Shown: piece by piece, positions 23,275-32,973 of the stretch
Position numbering within the stretch: the first letter of the stretch is position 1
Layout: every line of letters begins with the position of its first letter
Source: Hwanghaeella sp.
Lineage (GTDB): Bacteria; Pseudomonadota; Alphaproteobacteria; UBA8366; Aestuariispiraceae
NCBI GenBank assembly: GCA_028282025.1
Contig: JANQIT010000324.1
Span: forward strand, 1-32,973
Direction: 5' to 3'
DNA: 32,973 bases
Program-made: the position numbers and the translations under genes
Notes under the pieces: generated by a model
What the model saw: the letters and a program-made list of their open reading frames with translations, nothing else
Database searches by the model: none
Told to the model about the DNA's origin: nothing

Positions 23275-24048
23275 TTATTGTTTTTGGGCGCGTTGCATCT
23301 CTTTGAATTCAGGGGAAATCACCTGACGAATGGTTTCGTCCGAGGTGGTCTTGAATTGGCCTGCACGGTCAGGGTGAATCTTACAGAGATGGCTGCGGAT
23401 CGGTTCGTAATGCGATGCCATGCTCTTCGAAGGGTCTATGGCACCTTGTTGCTTCAGGCTCTGGTAGGCGTTGAATATATCTTCCTTCTGGGAAGGCCGC
23501 TCACGTGCCGGTGCCACGACCTGTAACGGACCGGAAGGAAGAGCCGCGTAACGCTGTTCGACGTCCGCAAGAGCGGCAATCCGAACGGCGACGAACTTCA
23601 TCCCGTTACCGGAAACGGTTTCCGTGTCCCAGTCCACCGAGACATTCCAAACGTCGGTCGGAATCCGTACCGGTGTGCAGGTCGGGGACCGCGGAAGGGC
23701 ATATCCAATCGCCAGCAATTTTCCGCCTATCACCCGGCTATGAAGGTAGTCCTTCAGGTTCTGCTCGGCCTCGCGGAGGTTTTGGTTACGGTTCACGGTC
23801 GGCCTCAGTTGTTTCAGGCTGACGGCGAGCCCTTTTACCCAGCTTGAGTTCTCCGGCAAGTCTGGCATCTCTGGCTGCGCGATGGGCCTTGCTTGAAGGG
23901 CGCGTAAGGCTTCCAGGAGCTTCTCAGGTGCGAGTTCGTGGGGCGCTTTGCGCAAGGGAACGCCTGCTGCCCAAACCTCCCGCCAGATTTCTGTTTCATC
24001 ACCCGGTTGCATGCATAGAAGGTGTAAGGAGTCGGTCGCGATCCACAA
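23275..24048 (-). CDS. Element backbone protein of unknown function
   Basis: A 257-residue protein starting at TTG 24048 (an internal ATG at 24012 is an alternative), close to the right attachment site. The N-terminal part begins WIATDSLHLLCMQPGDE. The middle contains VIGGKLLAIGYALPRSP followed by IPTDVWNVSVDWD. The C-terminal 60 residues (EDIFNAYQSLKQQGAIDPSK, then HPDRAGQFKTTSDETIRQVI) look like a small helical DNA-binding or recruitment domain. No membrane segment. I do not recognise a named family. Its position as the first gene after the tRNA end, upstream of the AlpA-like gene, suggests a role in element control or replication. Confidence 0.65.
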   Translation of the reverse strand: MWIATDSLHLLCMQPGDETEIWREVWAAGVPLRKAPHELAPEKLLEALRALQARPIAQPEMPDLPENSSWVKGLAVSLKQLRPTVNRNQNLREAEQNLKDYLHSRVIGGKLLAIGYALPRSPTCTPVRIPTDVWNVSVDWDTETVSGNGMKFVAVRIAALADVEQRYAALPSGPLQVVAPARERPSQKEDIFNAYQSLKQQGAIDPSKSMASHYEPIRSHLCKIHPDRAGQFKTTSDETIRQVISPEFKEMQRAQKQ

Positions 24049-24096
24049 CTGGAAATTATCCGGGTGTCTGGTGCACTCAGAAGCGGGCGTCCGCTT

Positions 24097-24116
24097 GCTT
24101 ACCTATTGCTTACCCG
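24097..24116 (+). promoter_or_regulatory. Paired GCTTACC heptamers, candidate integrase arm sites (right)
   Basis: GCTTACC occurs at 24097 and 24108, again 11 bases apart. The 20 bases 24097-24116 are identical to 14006-14025 at the other end of the element. The pair lies 47 bases inside the right attachment site. Confidence 0.6.
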
Positions 24117-24162
24117 GACAAATCCAGGTTCAAGGTGATAGGCCATAAGTCATTGAAATAAT

Positions 24163-24238
<76 letters not shown>

Positions 24239-24376
24239 CCGGAGCATTGCGTTGCTGGCGCGCGAAAAATGCTCTTGATTGGGATGCCCTTGTTCAGGCA
24301 GGCGCGGTTTCTAGCAAAGCGGCGGGCTGTTGCCAAGGGGGTAGGGCCGGGAGCGCCGTTGCGGGCCGAACCCATC

Positions 24377-24934
24377 CTAGCTTGTGGGGAACAGCCAGAG
24401 CGAAACCAGGTACGAGCCCGCCATGATCCAGACGCATGCGCAGATCGAAAAGAAGATCTTCGTCAGTTTATACGTGCTCTCCCACCATCTGGTCGTTCCG
24501 GACCTTTGAAGCCCGAGACCCTTCAAGGCCGTTTCCAAGTCTTCGGGCGGCGGGGCCAGGCGCCGGCCGGTCCCGGGGTCTTTTTCTGAAAAGAACACAT
24601 AGGTGGAGGAAGGGGACATGCGGTGTTTCGCCTCCAGTTCAACCGCCATCATCACCAGTCGGTCCATCCGTTCGGTCAGATAATCGTGGACCGTCGAAGC
24701 GCCCAAATTGAAGATCACACCGAACAGGGCGATCAACAGGCCGAAGAAGGCCAGATAGACGGACCCGCCCACGCCTGTCTTATCCGCCCCTCCCACGACC
24801 AGGCCGGAAACGACCGCCGAAACCGCGTTCAGTGTGACGACATTCCGCGTCAGGTCGAAATGCCGTCCATGCAGCACCGAAACCCTGTCGATGATCACGT
24901 CCCGGGCCGCCATTGGATCCTCCGGTTCTAGCAT
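24377..24934 (-). CDS. Membrane protein of unknown function
   Basis: A 185-residue protein from ATG 24934, chosen because GGAG lies 5 bases upstream; the frame extends further but without a site. Two hydrophobic segments lie near residues 40-85 (VTLNAVSAVVSGLVVGGA, then VYLAFFGLLIALFGVIFNLG). A third is at the C-terminus (IFFSICACVWIMAGSYLVSLWLF). Between them is a soluble region with a proline-rich stretch (GRRLAPPPEDLE). No family is recognised. It is the last minus-strand gene before tRNA-Lys, about 200 bases downstream of rodA, and may be an independent gene. Confidence 0.72.
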   Translation of the reverse strand: MLEPEDPMAARDVIIDRVSVLHGRHFDLTRNVVTLNAVSAVVSGLVVGGADKTGVGGSVYLAFFGLLIALFGVIFNLGASTVHDYLTERMDRLVMMAVELEAKHRMSPSSTYVFFSEKDPGTGRRLAPPPEDLETALKGLGLQRSGTTRWWESTYKLTKIFFSICACVWIMAGSYLVSLWLFPTS

Positions 24935-25141
24935 GGGCACTCCATTTGGGCCTGTCCGCCCGGATCCGGCATAGCACTCTCCCTTCACCCCGCCCTCTCG
25001 GGCGAGGATGTTTCGGTATGCACCGCAGGAGAGGATACAGGAATACCGTGTGGCTGTCGCGTGCCGGCCGGCGGTTCATGCCGCGGGCAGGTGCGGCCGG
25101 GTCCGGGGGGATGGGAATTGGCGTCTTTCAGGGCGCGCGCG

Positions 25142-26296
25142 TCAATGCACCGTCTCGTCCCACCGTCTTCCGATCTTGGTGTCGCGGTGGATATAAACGT
25201 TCATCAGCAGACCGAAGCCGATCATGATGGTCAGCATCGCGGTACCGCCATAGGAGATCAGCGGCAGGGGCACGCCGACGACCGGTATCAGGCCCAGCAC
25301 CATGGCGACATTGATGAAGACGTAAAGCGAGAGAGTGGAGACGACCCCCATCGCCAGCAGCCGCCCGAACTGGGTCCGCGACCGCACCGCGATGAACAGG
25401 CCGTAGATCATCACCAGGGCGAAGAGCGCCAACACCAGTGCGCCGCCGATCATGCCGAATTCTTCCGCCAGCATGGTGAAGATAAAGTCTGTCTGTTTCT
25501 CGGGCAGGAAGTTGAGGTGGCTCTGCGTACCTTTCAGGAACCCCTTACCGCTCAACCCACCGGAGCCGACGGCGATCTTGGACTGCAGAATGTGATAGCC
25601 CGCGCCCAATGGATCGCGCTCCGGATCCAGAAAGGTCATGATCCGTTGTTTCTGATAATCGTGCAGAAAGCTCCAGCCGAAGGGCAACGCTCCCAACCCC
25701 AACCCGATCACGGTCAGAAATTTCCAGATCCGCACGCCGGCCAGGAAAAACAGAATGCCGCCGCCCGCGACCAGCATCACGGCGGTTCCCAGATCCGGTT
25801 GCCGCAGGATCAGGGCGACCGGCGCCAGGATCATGATCAGGGGCACGATCAGAAAGGCGGGCCTGCCCACATCCTCCAGCGTCAGGCCGTGGAAATAGCG
25901 CGCCAGCGCCAGCACCAGCGCGATCTTCATCAGTTCGGAGGGCTGTAGCTGAAAGACCTTCAGATCGATCCAGCGTTGCGCCCCCATGCCGATCACGCCC
26001 ATGAATTCGACCGCCACCAGCAGGCCCAGCGCCCCGAAATAGAACAGATAGGCGAAGCGCATCCAAAGCCGGATATCGATCAAGGCAAGCACGAAGATGA
26101 TGCAGAGGCCGACGCCGAACCGCACCGCCTGGCGCGAGGCCCAGGGTTGCCAGTCGCCGTTCGCCGCCGAATAGAGCATGGCGAAACCGACCGCGGCGAT
26201 GGCGCAGACCAGAAAGATCAGCAGCCAGTTGATCTGAAAGATCTTTTGCTGAAGCGTCAACTCCGGCGCGCCGAATTCGCTGAGGCCCGACCGCAT
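25142..26296 (-). CDS. rodA: Peptidoglycan glycosyltransferase RodA (SEDS family)
   Basis: A 384-residue polytopic inner-membrane protein of the SEDS family that polymerises lipid II into glycan strands for side-wall growth, working with PBP2. About ten transmembrane segments are visible. Conserved pieces include RQPDLGTAVMLVAGGGILFF, GFLKGTQSHLNFLPEKQTDF (with the catalytic Asp in TDFIF) and PLPLISYGGTAML near the end. The start is ATG 26296, whose first base overlaps the mrdA stop (TGATG). Upstream extension of the frame is arginine-rich and is antisense-like noise inside mrdA. It is the last gene of the rod-shape cluster. Confidence 0.95.
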   Translation of the reverse strand: MRSGLSEFGAPELTLQQKIFQINWLLIFLVCAIAAVGFAMLYSAANGDWQPWASRQAVRFGVGLCIIFVLALIDIRLWMRFAYLFYFGALGLLVAVEFMGVIGMGAQRWIDLKVFQLQPSELMKIALVLALARYFHGLTLEDVGRPAFLIVPLIMILAPVALILRQPDLGTAVMLVAGGGILFFLAGVRIWKFLTVIGLGLGALPFGWSFLHDYQKQRIMTFLDPERDPLGAGYHILQSKIAVGSGGLSGKGFLKGTQSHLNFLPEKQTDFIFTMLAEEFGMIGGALVLALFALVMIYGLFIAVRSRTQFGRLLAMGVVSTLSLYVFINVAMVLGLIPVVGVPLPLISYGGTAMLTIMIGFGLLMNVYIHRDTKIGRRWDETVH

Positions 26297-28218
26297 CAGC
26301 CCTGTCCTTCCGCGTCTGCCGGATTGGGTGTGACCGTGGGCCCGCCGCCGGTCTCGCCGTTTGCGGCGCCTGTTCCGCCGGCCGCCACCTCGTCGGCGAA
26401 GAGCCGCTGGGTTTCCAGCAAGACATCCTTGGCGATCGGGGCCGCGACGCTGGAGCCGCCGCCGCCATGCTCGACAATCACCGACACGACGAAGCGCGGG
26501 TCGTGCACCGGCGCATAGCCGACGAACAGCGCATGGTCGCGCAGCCGCCATTCCAGGTCTTCGGACTTGCGCACGCCGGTCTCGCGTTCCGCCTTGCTGA
26601 TCCGGCGCACCTGGGCGGTGCCGGTCTTGCCGCCCATGCCCCAGCCCGGATCGTCGATGGCCGAGCCGCGCGCGGTGCCGCGCCTGTGATTCACCACCTC
26701 ATCCAGGCTTTGCAGGATGATCCGCAGGTGTTCGGGATTGAGATTGAGGGAAGGGATATCCTCCGGCTTGCGCCCGCGCACCGTCCGCCCGTCGATATCG
26801 TCCATCGCCAGATAGGGCGTCACGGCCTTGCCGCCGTTGACGATGCGCGCCGTCATCACCGCCAGTTGCAGCGGCGTGGTCAGGACATAGCCCTGGCCGA
26901 TGCCCACCACCAGCGTCTCGCCCGCATGCCAGGATTCGCCGAGCGCGCCGCGTTTCCAGGCCTTGGTCGGGATCAGGCCGCCTTTCTCGCCCAACAGGTC
27001 GATTCCGGTTGGGTCGCCCAGGCCCAGCTTCCTGGCCGTCTCGGCGATCTTGTCCACGCCGATCTTGCGGGCGACGTCATAGAACCAGATGTCGCAGCTT
27101 TCCCGCATGGCGTCGACCAGATCCATATGGCCGTGCCCGTGCCGTTTCCAGCAATGGAAGCGGCGGTTGCCGAGTTGCATATGGCCGGGGCAGAAGGTCG
27201 AATGGTCCGCCGGAATGCCGTTTTCCAGCGCCGCCAGCGCGACGGCGATCTTGAAGGTGGAGCCGGGCGCATAGCGGCCCGCCGTGGCCTTGTTGGTCAG
27301 CGGCGAATAGGGGTTGTTGACCAACTCGTTCCATTGCTTGGTGCTCAACCCGGCGCTGAAGGCATTGGGATCGTAGGCGGGCGTGGAGGTGATGGCGCGG
27401 ACCGCGCCGGTATGGGCGTCCAGCACCACGACGGCGGCGGCGCGTTCGTCCTTGATCCGGGCGCGGATCATCTGCTGCAGGCGCATATCCAGCGTCAGGC
27501 GCACTTCCCGGCCGGGCTGGCCTTCCTGGCGGTCGATCTCCTTGATCACCCGACCCAGTGCGTTGACCTCCACCTGGCTGGTGCCGCCGGTGCCGCGCAG
27601 CGCCAGATCGTATTTCTTTTCGATTCCGTTCTTACCGATCCGGAAGCCCGGCAGTTCCAGCAGCGGGTCGTCGGTCAGGTCCTTTTCCGAAACCGAAGAG
27701 ACATATCCCACCACATGCGCCATGTCCGGGCCGTAGGGATAGTGGCGGGTCTGGCCGACTTCGATGCTGACGCCGGGTAGGTCCGGGGCGTTGACGCCGA
27801 TGCGGCTGACTTCCTCCCAGGTCAGGTTGTCGCTGACCGTGATCGGCACGAAACCGCGCCGGCGTTTGGATTCCTTCAGGACACGGGCGACCTCGTGATC
27901 CTGCAAATCGATCACTTGGGTGAGCCGGTCCAGCACCGCGGCCACGTCCTTGGCCTGTTCGCGGACCAGGGTCACCTGATAATTCTGAATGTTGATCGCC
28001 AGATAGTCGCCGTTTCGGTCGACGATGAAGCCGCGCGGCGGGGCCAGCAGCCGGAAATTGACCCGGTTTTCCTCGGCCAGCGTCTTGTACTTCTCCGACT
28101 CGACGACCTGAAGATAGTACATCCGCCCCAACAGGCCGCTCAGCAACAGCATCTTGCCGCCGGTCAGCAAGGCGGCGCGGCGGGTAAAACTTTTCGAACG
28201 GGTGCGTTCCGGCTTCAT
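26296..28218 (-). CDS. mrdA: Penicillin-binding protein 2
   Basis: A 640-residue class B penicillin-binding protein, the transpeptidase of the elongasome. One N-terminal membrane anchor (about residues 20-35, MLLLSGLLGRMYYL) and a pedestal domain are followed by the transpeptidase domain. Active-site motifs are all present: S320-T-F-K323 in APGSTFKIA, S374-C-D376 in RESCDIWFYD, and K531-T-G in GGKTGTAQ. The C-terminal tail is Gly/Ala/Pro-rich (AGGTGAANGETGGGPTVTPN), longer than the domain needs. It starts 93 bases after mreD and its stop overlaps the rodA ATG, so PBP2 and RodA are translationally coupled. Confidence 0.96.
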   Translation of the reverse strand: MKPERTRSKSFTRRAALLTGGKMLLLSGLLGRMYYLQVVESEKYKTLAEENRVNFRLLAPPRGFIVDRNGDYLAINIQNYQVTLVREQAKDVAAVLDRLTQVIDLQDHEVARVLKESKRRRGFVPITVSDNLTWEEVSRIGVNAPDLPGVSIEVGQTRHYPYGPDMAHVVGYVSSVSEKDLTDDPLLELPGFRIGKNGIEKKYDLALRGTGGTSQVEVNALGRVIKEIDRQEGQPGREVRLTLDMRLQQMIRARIKDERAAAVVVLDAHTGAVRAITSTPAYDPNAFSAGLSTKQWNELVNNPYSPLTNKATAGRYAPGSTFKIAVALAALENGIPADHSTFCPGHMQLGNRRFHCWKRHGHGHMDLVDAMRESCDIWFYDVARKIGVDKIAETARKLGLGDPTGIDLLGEKGGLIPTKAWKRGALGESWHAGETLVVGIGQGYVLTTPLQLAVMTARIVNGGKAVTPYLAMDDIDGRTVRGRKPEDIPSLNLNPEHLRIILQSLDEVVNHRRGTARGSAIDDPGWGMGGKTGTAQVRRISKAERETGVRKSEDLEWRLRDHALFVGYAPVHDPRFVVSVIVEHGGGGSSVAAPIAKDVLLETQRLFADEVAAGGTGAANGETGGGPTVTPNPADAEGQG

Positions 28219-28311
28219 CGGGTTCTATCTTTCACGAACCCGGCCCGGCCGGCTTGAACAGGCCGCAAGCCGTTCGGGGGCCGCCGTCCGATGTTCGAAA
28301 CGAAACCCATC

Positions 28312-28833
28312 CTACGGATGCCCCGGTACGGGCAAAATGCGGTGCAGCGCCGCGAACAGCAGCGACAGGACCGGATAGAGCGCGATTGAGGAGATATAGG
28401 CGAACAGTCCCGGCATCGGGTCGATCACCAAGCCGCCCAGGGCGGAAATCAGCATCCAGCGTAAAGCTTCAGCCGCGCCGGCGACCAGCATGAAGCCCCA
28501 CCAGACAACGCCGAAGGACTTGCCCAGGAAGACCCGGCGCTGTCCGGCGACCAGACCGAACGCGATCAGATAGATCGAGGCGTTTACACCCATCGGCGCC
28601 CCTGTGACGATGTCCTCGAAAAGTCCGATCAGAAAGACCACCCATAGGGGCGTCATGGTCGGCCGGTAAATCGACCAATAATACAGCGAGGCCAGAACCA
28701 TCATCGGCGCGACGGGGGCGAAACCGGGCGCATGCAGGGGAAGGATGTTGATCAGCGCAAGCAGCAGGGTCAGCAAAGCGGGTAGGGCGCAGCGGCACCC
28801 GATATCCACTCTTTGCAGCACCGTGACCTGCAT
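28312..28833 (-). CDS. mreD: Rod shape-determining protein MreD
   Basis: A 173-residue integral membrane protein with about five hydrophobic segments and the MreD-type patch LWVVFLIGLFEDIVTGAPMGVNA. It acts with MreB and MreC to organise side-wall synthesis. The start at 28833 is 40 bases after the mreC stop. The size is normal for the family. Confidence 0.9.
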   Translation of the reverse strand: MQVTVLQRVDIGCRCALPALLTLLLALINILPLHAPGFAPVAPMMVLASLYYWSIYRPTMTPLWVVFLIGLFEDIVTGAPMGVNASIYLIAFGLVAGQRRVFLGKSFGVVWWGFMLVAGAAEALRWMLISALGGLVIDPMPGLFAYISSIALYPVLSLLFAALHRILPVPGHP

Positions 28834-28873
28834 TGCCTTGCCTTATTCAATGCCCGGGAGCGTGTCGTTCCCG

Positions 28874-29749
28874 CTATTCGTTCGAGGTTGCCGCCGCCGC
28901 TTCAGCCGCCAGGATCCCATCCCGGCCGAAATCGACCAGACGGACCAGCTCCAGGCGGTCCTCACTGGCGAAGGGGCGGACCCGCACGCCGTTTTCGCCC
29001 ACTTTGGTTATTTCCCCAACCGGAATTCCCGGGGGAAATGCGTCGCCGTGGCCCGAGGTAACGATCCGTTGTCCGACTTCCAGGGCCGCGTTGGCGGAGA
29101 CGAACAACAGGCGCGGGCTGCTGGAATTGTCGCCGGCCAGTACTGCGCGCACGCGGGTTTCTTCCACCATCACCGGAATCCGGCTGTTCAGGTCGGTTAT
29201 CAGCAGGACCCGGGCCGAATGGTCGCCCACGGACGCGACCCGGCCGAGGAGTCCGTCGTCCAGGATCGCGGCCTGGCCTTTTTCCACGCCGCCTTGCGCG
29301 CCCTCGTTGATCAGCACGCTGCGGACGAAGGCGCCGCCGCGTTCGCCGACCACGCGGACGGTGACATAGGTCACGGAATCTTTTGGATCGTAGGAGAGGA
29401 GGCCGCGGAGCTGACGGTTCTCCGCCTGCAGGTGCAGCGCCGCCGCCTGCCATTGTTTCAGCCGGGCGTTTTCCTGCCGCAACCGCTCGTTTTCCTGTTG
29501 CAGATGGGCCAGATTTTCGACCCGGTCGACCATATGCGCGGCGGTCGCGACAGGGCGAGAAGCGGCGTCAAGCAGCGGGGCGATTGCATCGGTAACCGTT
29601 GTGCGGGCTTTCTCGAAGGCTTCCGGGTCGGATTTGCCCACCGCCATGATGGCGGCTGCGCCCCCCAGAAGCAGGACGAACGCAAACCGCTGCGCGAAAG
29701 AGCGCAACGGCAGTGCAATTCGTGTAACGGCTCCGGGTCGAAGGGCCAT
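28874..29749 (-). CDS. mreC: Rod shape-determining protein MreC
   Basis: A 291-residue bitopic protein with a membrane anchor near residues 20-40 (RFAFVLLLGGAAAIMAV). A coiled coil follows (about 75-115, ENLAHLQQENERLRQENARLKQ). The periplasmic beta domains contain AILDDGLLGRVASVGDHSARVLLITDLNSRIPV. It links cytoplasmic MreB filaments with PBP2/RodA. The gap from mreB is 83 bases and holds an inverted repeat; the gene is otherwise in the same orientation and probably in the same operon. Confidence 0.94.
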   Translation of the reverse strand: MALRPGAVTRIALPLRSFAQRFAFVLLLGGAAAIMAVGKSDPEAFEKARTTVTDAIAPLLDAASRPVATAAHMVDRVENLAHLQQENERLRQENARLKQWQAAALHLQAENRQLRGLLSYDPKDSVTYVTVRVVGERGGAFVRSVLINEGAQGGVEKGQAAILDDGLLGRVASVGDHSARVLLITDLNSRIPVMVEETRVRAVLAGDNSSSPRLLFVSANAALEVGQRIVTSGHGDAFPPGIPVGEITKVGENGVRVRPFASEDRLELVRLVDFGRDGILAAEAAAATSNE

Positions 29750-29790
29750 GCGCCCAACCTCAACTTAACAAGATACGCTATTATTCTACC

Positions 29791-29824
29791 GTTATACTTA
29801 AGATACCGTTAAGAGTCTTAAGTA
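29791..29824. repeat. Inverted repeat between mreB and mreC
   Basis: ACTTAAGA and TCTTAAGT are perfect 8-base arms separated by 12 bases (approximate position). The segment is A/T-rich. There is no T-run on the minus strand strong enough for a terminator. It might reduce read-through or stabilise the mreB message. Confidence 0.4.
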
Positions 29825-29832
29825 ATCGACTA

Positions 29833-31271
<1,439 letters not shown>

Positions 31272-31300
31272 TAAAGAAAACGGGGCGCCGAAGCGCCCCG
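31272..31300 (-). terminator. Rho-independent terminator of ilvC
   Basis: On the minus strand CGGGGCGC-TTCG-GCGCCCCG (31300-31281) forms a perfect 8-bp stem with a UUCG tetraloop and runs into TTTTCTTT. It lies 55 bases after the ilvC stop codon. Confidence 0.9.
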
Positions 31301-31355
31301 CTTGGATCGATCCGTCCGATCCCCGTTGAGCGTGCGCCCGGCGGGGGGACTTGTC

Positions 31356-32513
<1,158 letters not shown>

Positions 32514-32564
32514 TCACAAACCCGCCGCAGCGGTCTTCCTCTCCGGTTTTCCCTAAGTGACGGT

Positions 32565-32973
32565 TCAGGGCGTGGTGACGTGGGACCCGCGCGACATGGC
32601 GACGACGCCCGACCGTGCGATTTCGGTTTCGCCGAGCGCCCGCATCAATTCGACGAAACTATCGACTTTGTCCGGCGACCCGCTGATCTGGAAAATGAAG
32701 GACTCCAGCGTGGTGTCCGCCACCGTCGCCCCGAAAATGTCGGCGATCCGCAGGCTCTCCCGGCGCTGATGATCCTGCGCCTTGACCTTGACCAGGGCCA
32801 GTTCCTTTTCCACCGACGGTCCTTCGATGGTCAGATCGTGGACATTGTGGATCGGGACCAGACGGTCTAGTTGCGCCTTGATCTGCTCGATGATCATCGC
32901 GGTGCCGGTGGTGACGATGTTGATGCGGCTGACGGACTCGTCCTCCGTCACCGTGCTCACCGTAAGGCTTTCG
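32565..32973 (-). CDS. ilvN: Acetolactate synthase small subunit, 5' end outside window
   Basis: The regulatory subunit that binds valine and stimulates the catalytic subunit. The frame is open to the window edge. The first visible residues, ESLT then SRINIVTTGT, match the interior of the ACT domain (NIESLTV...SRM-IVT in relatives), so roughly the first 40 codons are missing. A GTG at 32960 is therefore not the real start. The C-terminal ACT-like domain is present, ending GVVAMSRG. The gene precedes ilvC on the same strand, as is common in alphaproteobacteria. Confidence 0.93.
   Translation of the reverse strand, partial: ESLTVSTVTEDESVSRINIVTTGTAMIIEQIKAQLDRLVPIHNVHDLTIEGPSVEKELALVKVKAQDHQRRESLRIADIFGATVADTTLESFIFQISGSPDKVDSFVELMRALGETEIARSGVVAMSRGSHVTTP

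Noticed and set aside
26467-27780. A 437-codon plus-strand open frame opposite mrdA
   Set aside because: mrdA has all three penicillin-binding motifs on the other strand; the frame has no motif or ribosome-binding site of its own.

Overview
This window looks like the chromosome of a GC-rich alphaproteobacterium. The evidence is an ilvN-ilvC pair, a complete mreB-mreC-mreD-mrdA-rodA rod-shape cluster, a long-form isocitrate lyase beside an ScfR/RamB-type regulator, and a TonB-dependent uptake operon. Rhodospirillales-like relatives are my guess; no rRNA or other diagnostic marker is present, so this is inference.

Layout. 1-1250: sparse DNA with two minus-strand tRNA genes, Lys(CTT) and Asn(GTT), and terminator-like hairpins. 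1662-4894: a divergent pair, an XRE/ScfR regulator (minus) and isocitrate lyase aceA (plus), separated by an AT-rich control region with repeated TTACA motifs. 4895-5883: no intact gene, but hairpins, an interrupted small reading frame and a promoter. 5884-13441: an iron/siderophore-type uptake module of AraC regulator, TonB-dependent receptor, two YbtPQ/IrtAB-like ABC half-transporters and an ICMT-like membrane methyltransferase. The last four are very tightly packed.

13829-24210: a 10.3-kb integrated element. A perfect 48-bp direct repeat of the 3' part of tRNA-Lys(CTT) bounds it, and the intact tRNA lies at the right end. Its backbone is a tyrosine integrase, an AlpA-like HTH protein, a Rep_trans-like initiator, a palindrome-rich possible origin, and paired GCTTACC heptamers near both ends that look like integrase arm sites. 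This resembles a phage satellite or integrative plasmid. Its cargo (15850-21194) is visibly more A/T-rich and holds two convergent cassettes. The plus-strand cassette has an AdkA-like P-loop kinase, a homologue of branched-polyamine synthase (BpsA/DUF43), a protein I do not recognise, and a class III nucleotide-cyclase-like protein. The minus-strand cassette has an unrecognised 249-residue protein, an ImmA/IrrE metallopeptidase and a PIN-like nuclease. The plus-strand cassette is the best candidate here for an undescribed system, plausibly defensive or signalling. That function is inferred from context only.

24239-32973: housekeeping DNA, all on the minus strand: ilvN (cut by the window edge), ilvC with a strong terminator, then mreB, mreC, mreD, mrdA, rodA and a small membrane protein. 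The long region upstream of mreB contains two almost identical 14-bp dyads.
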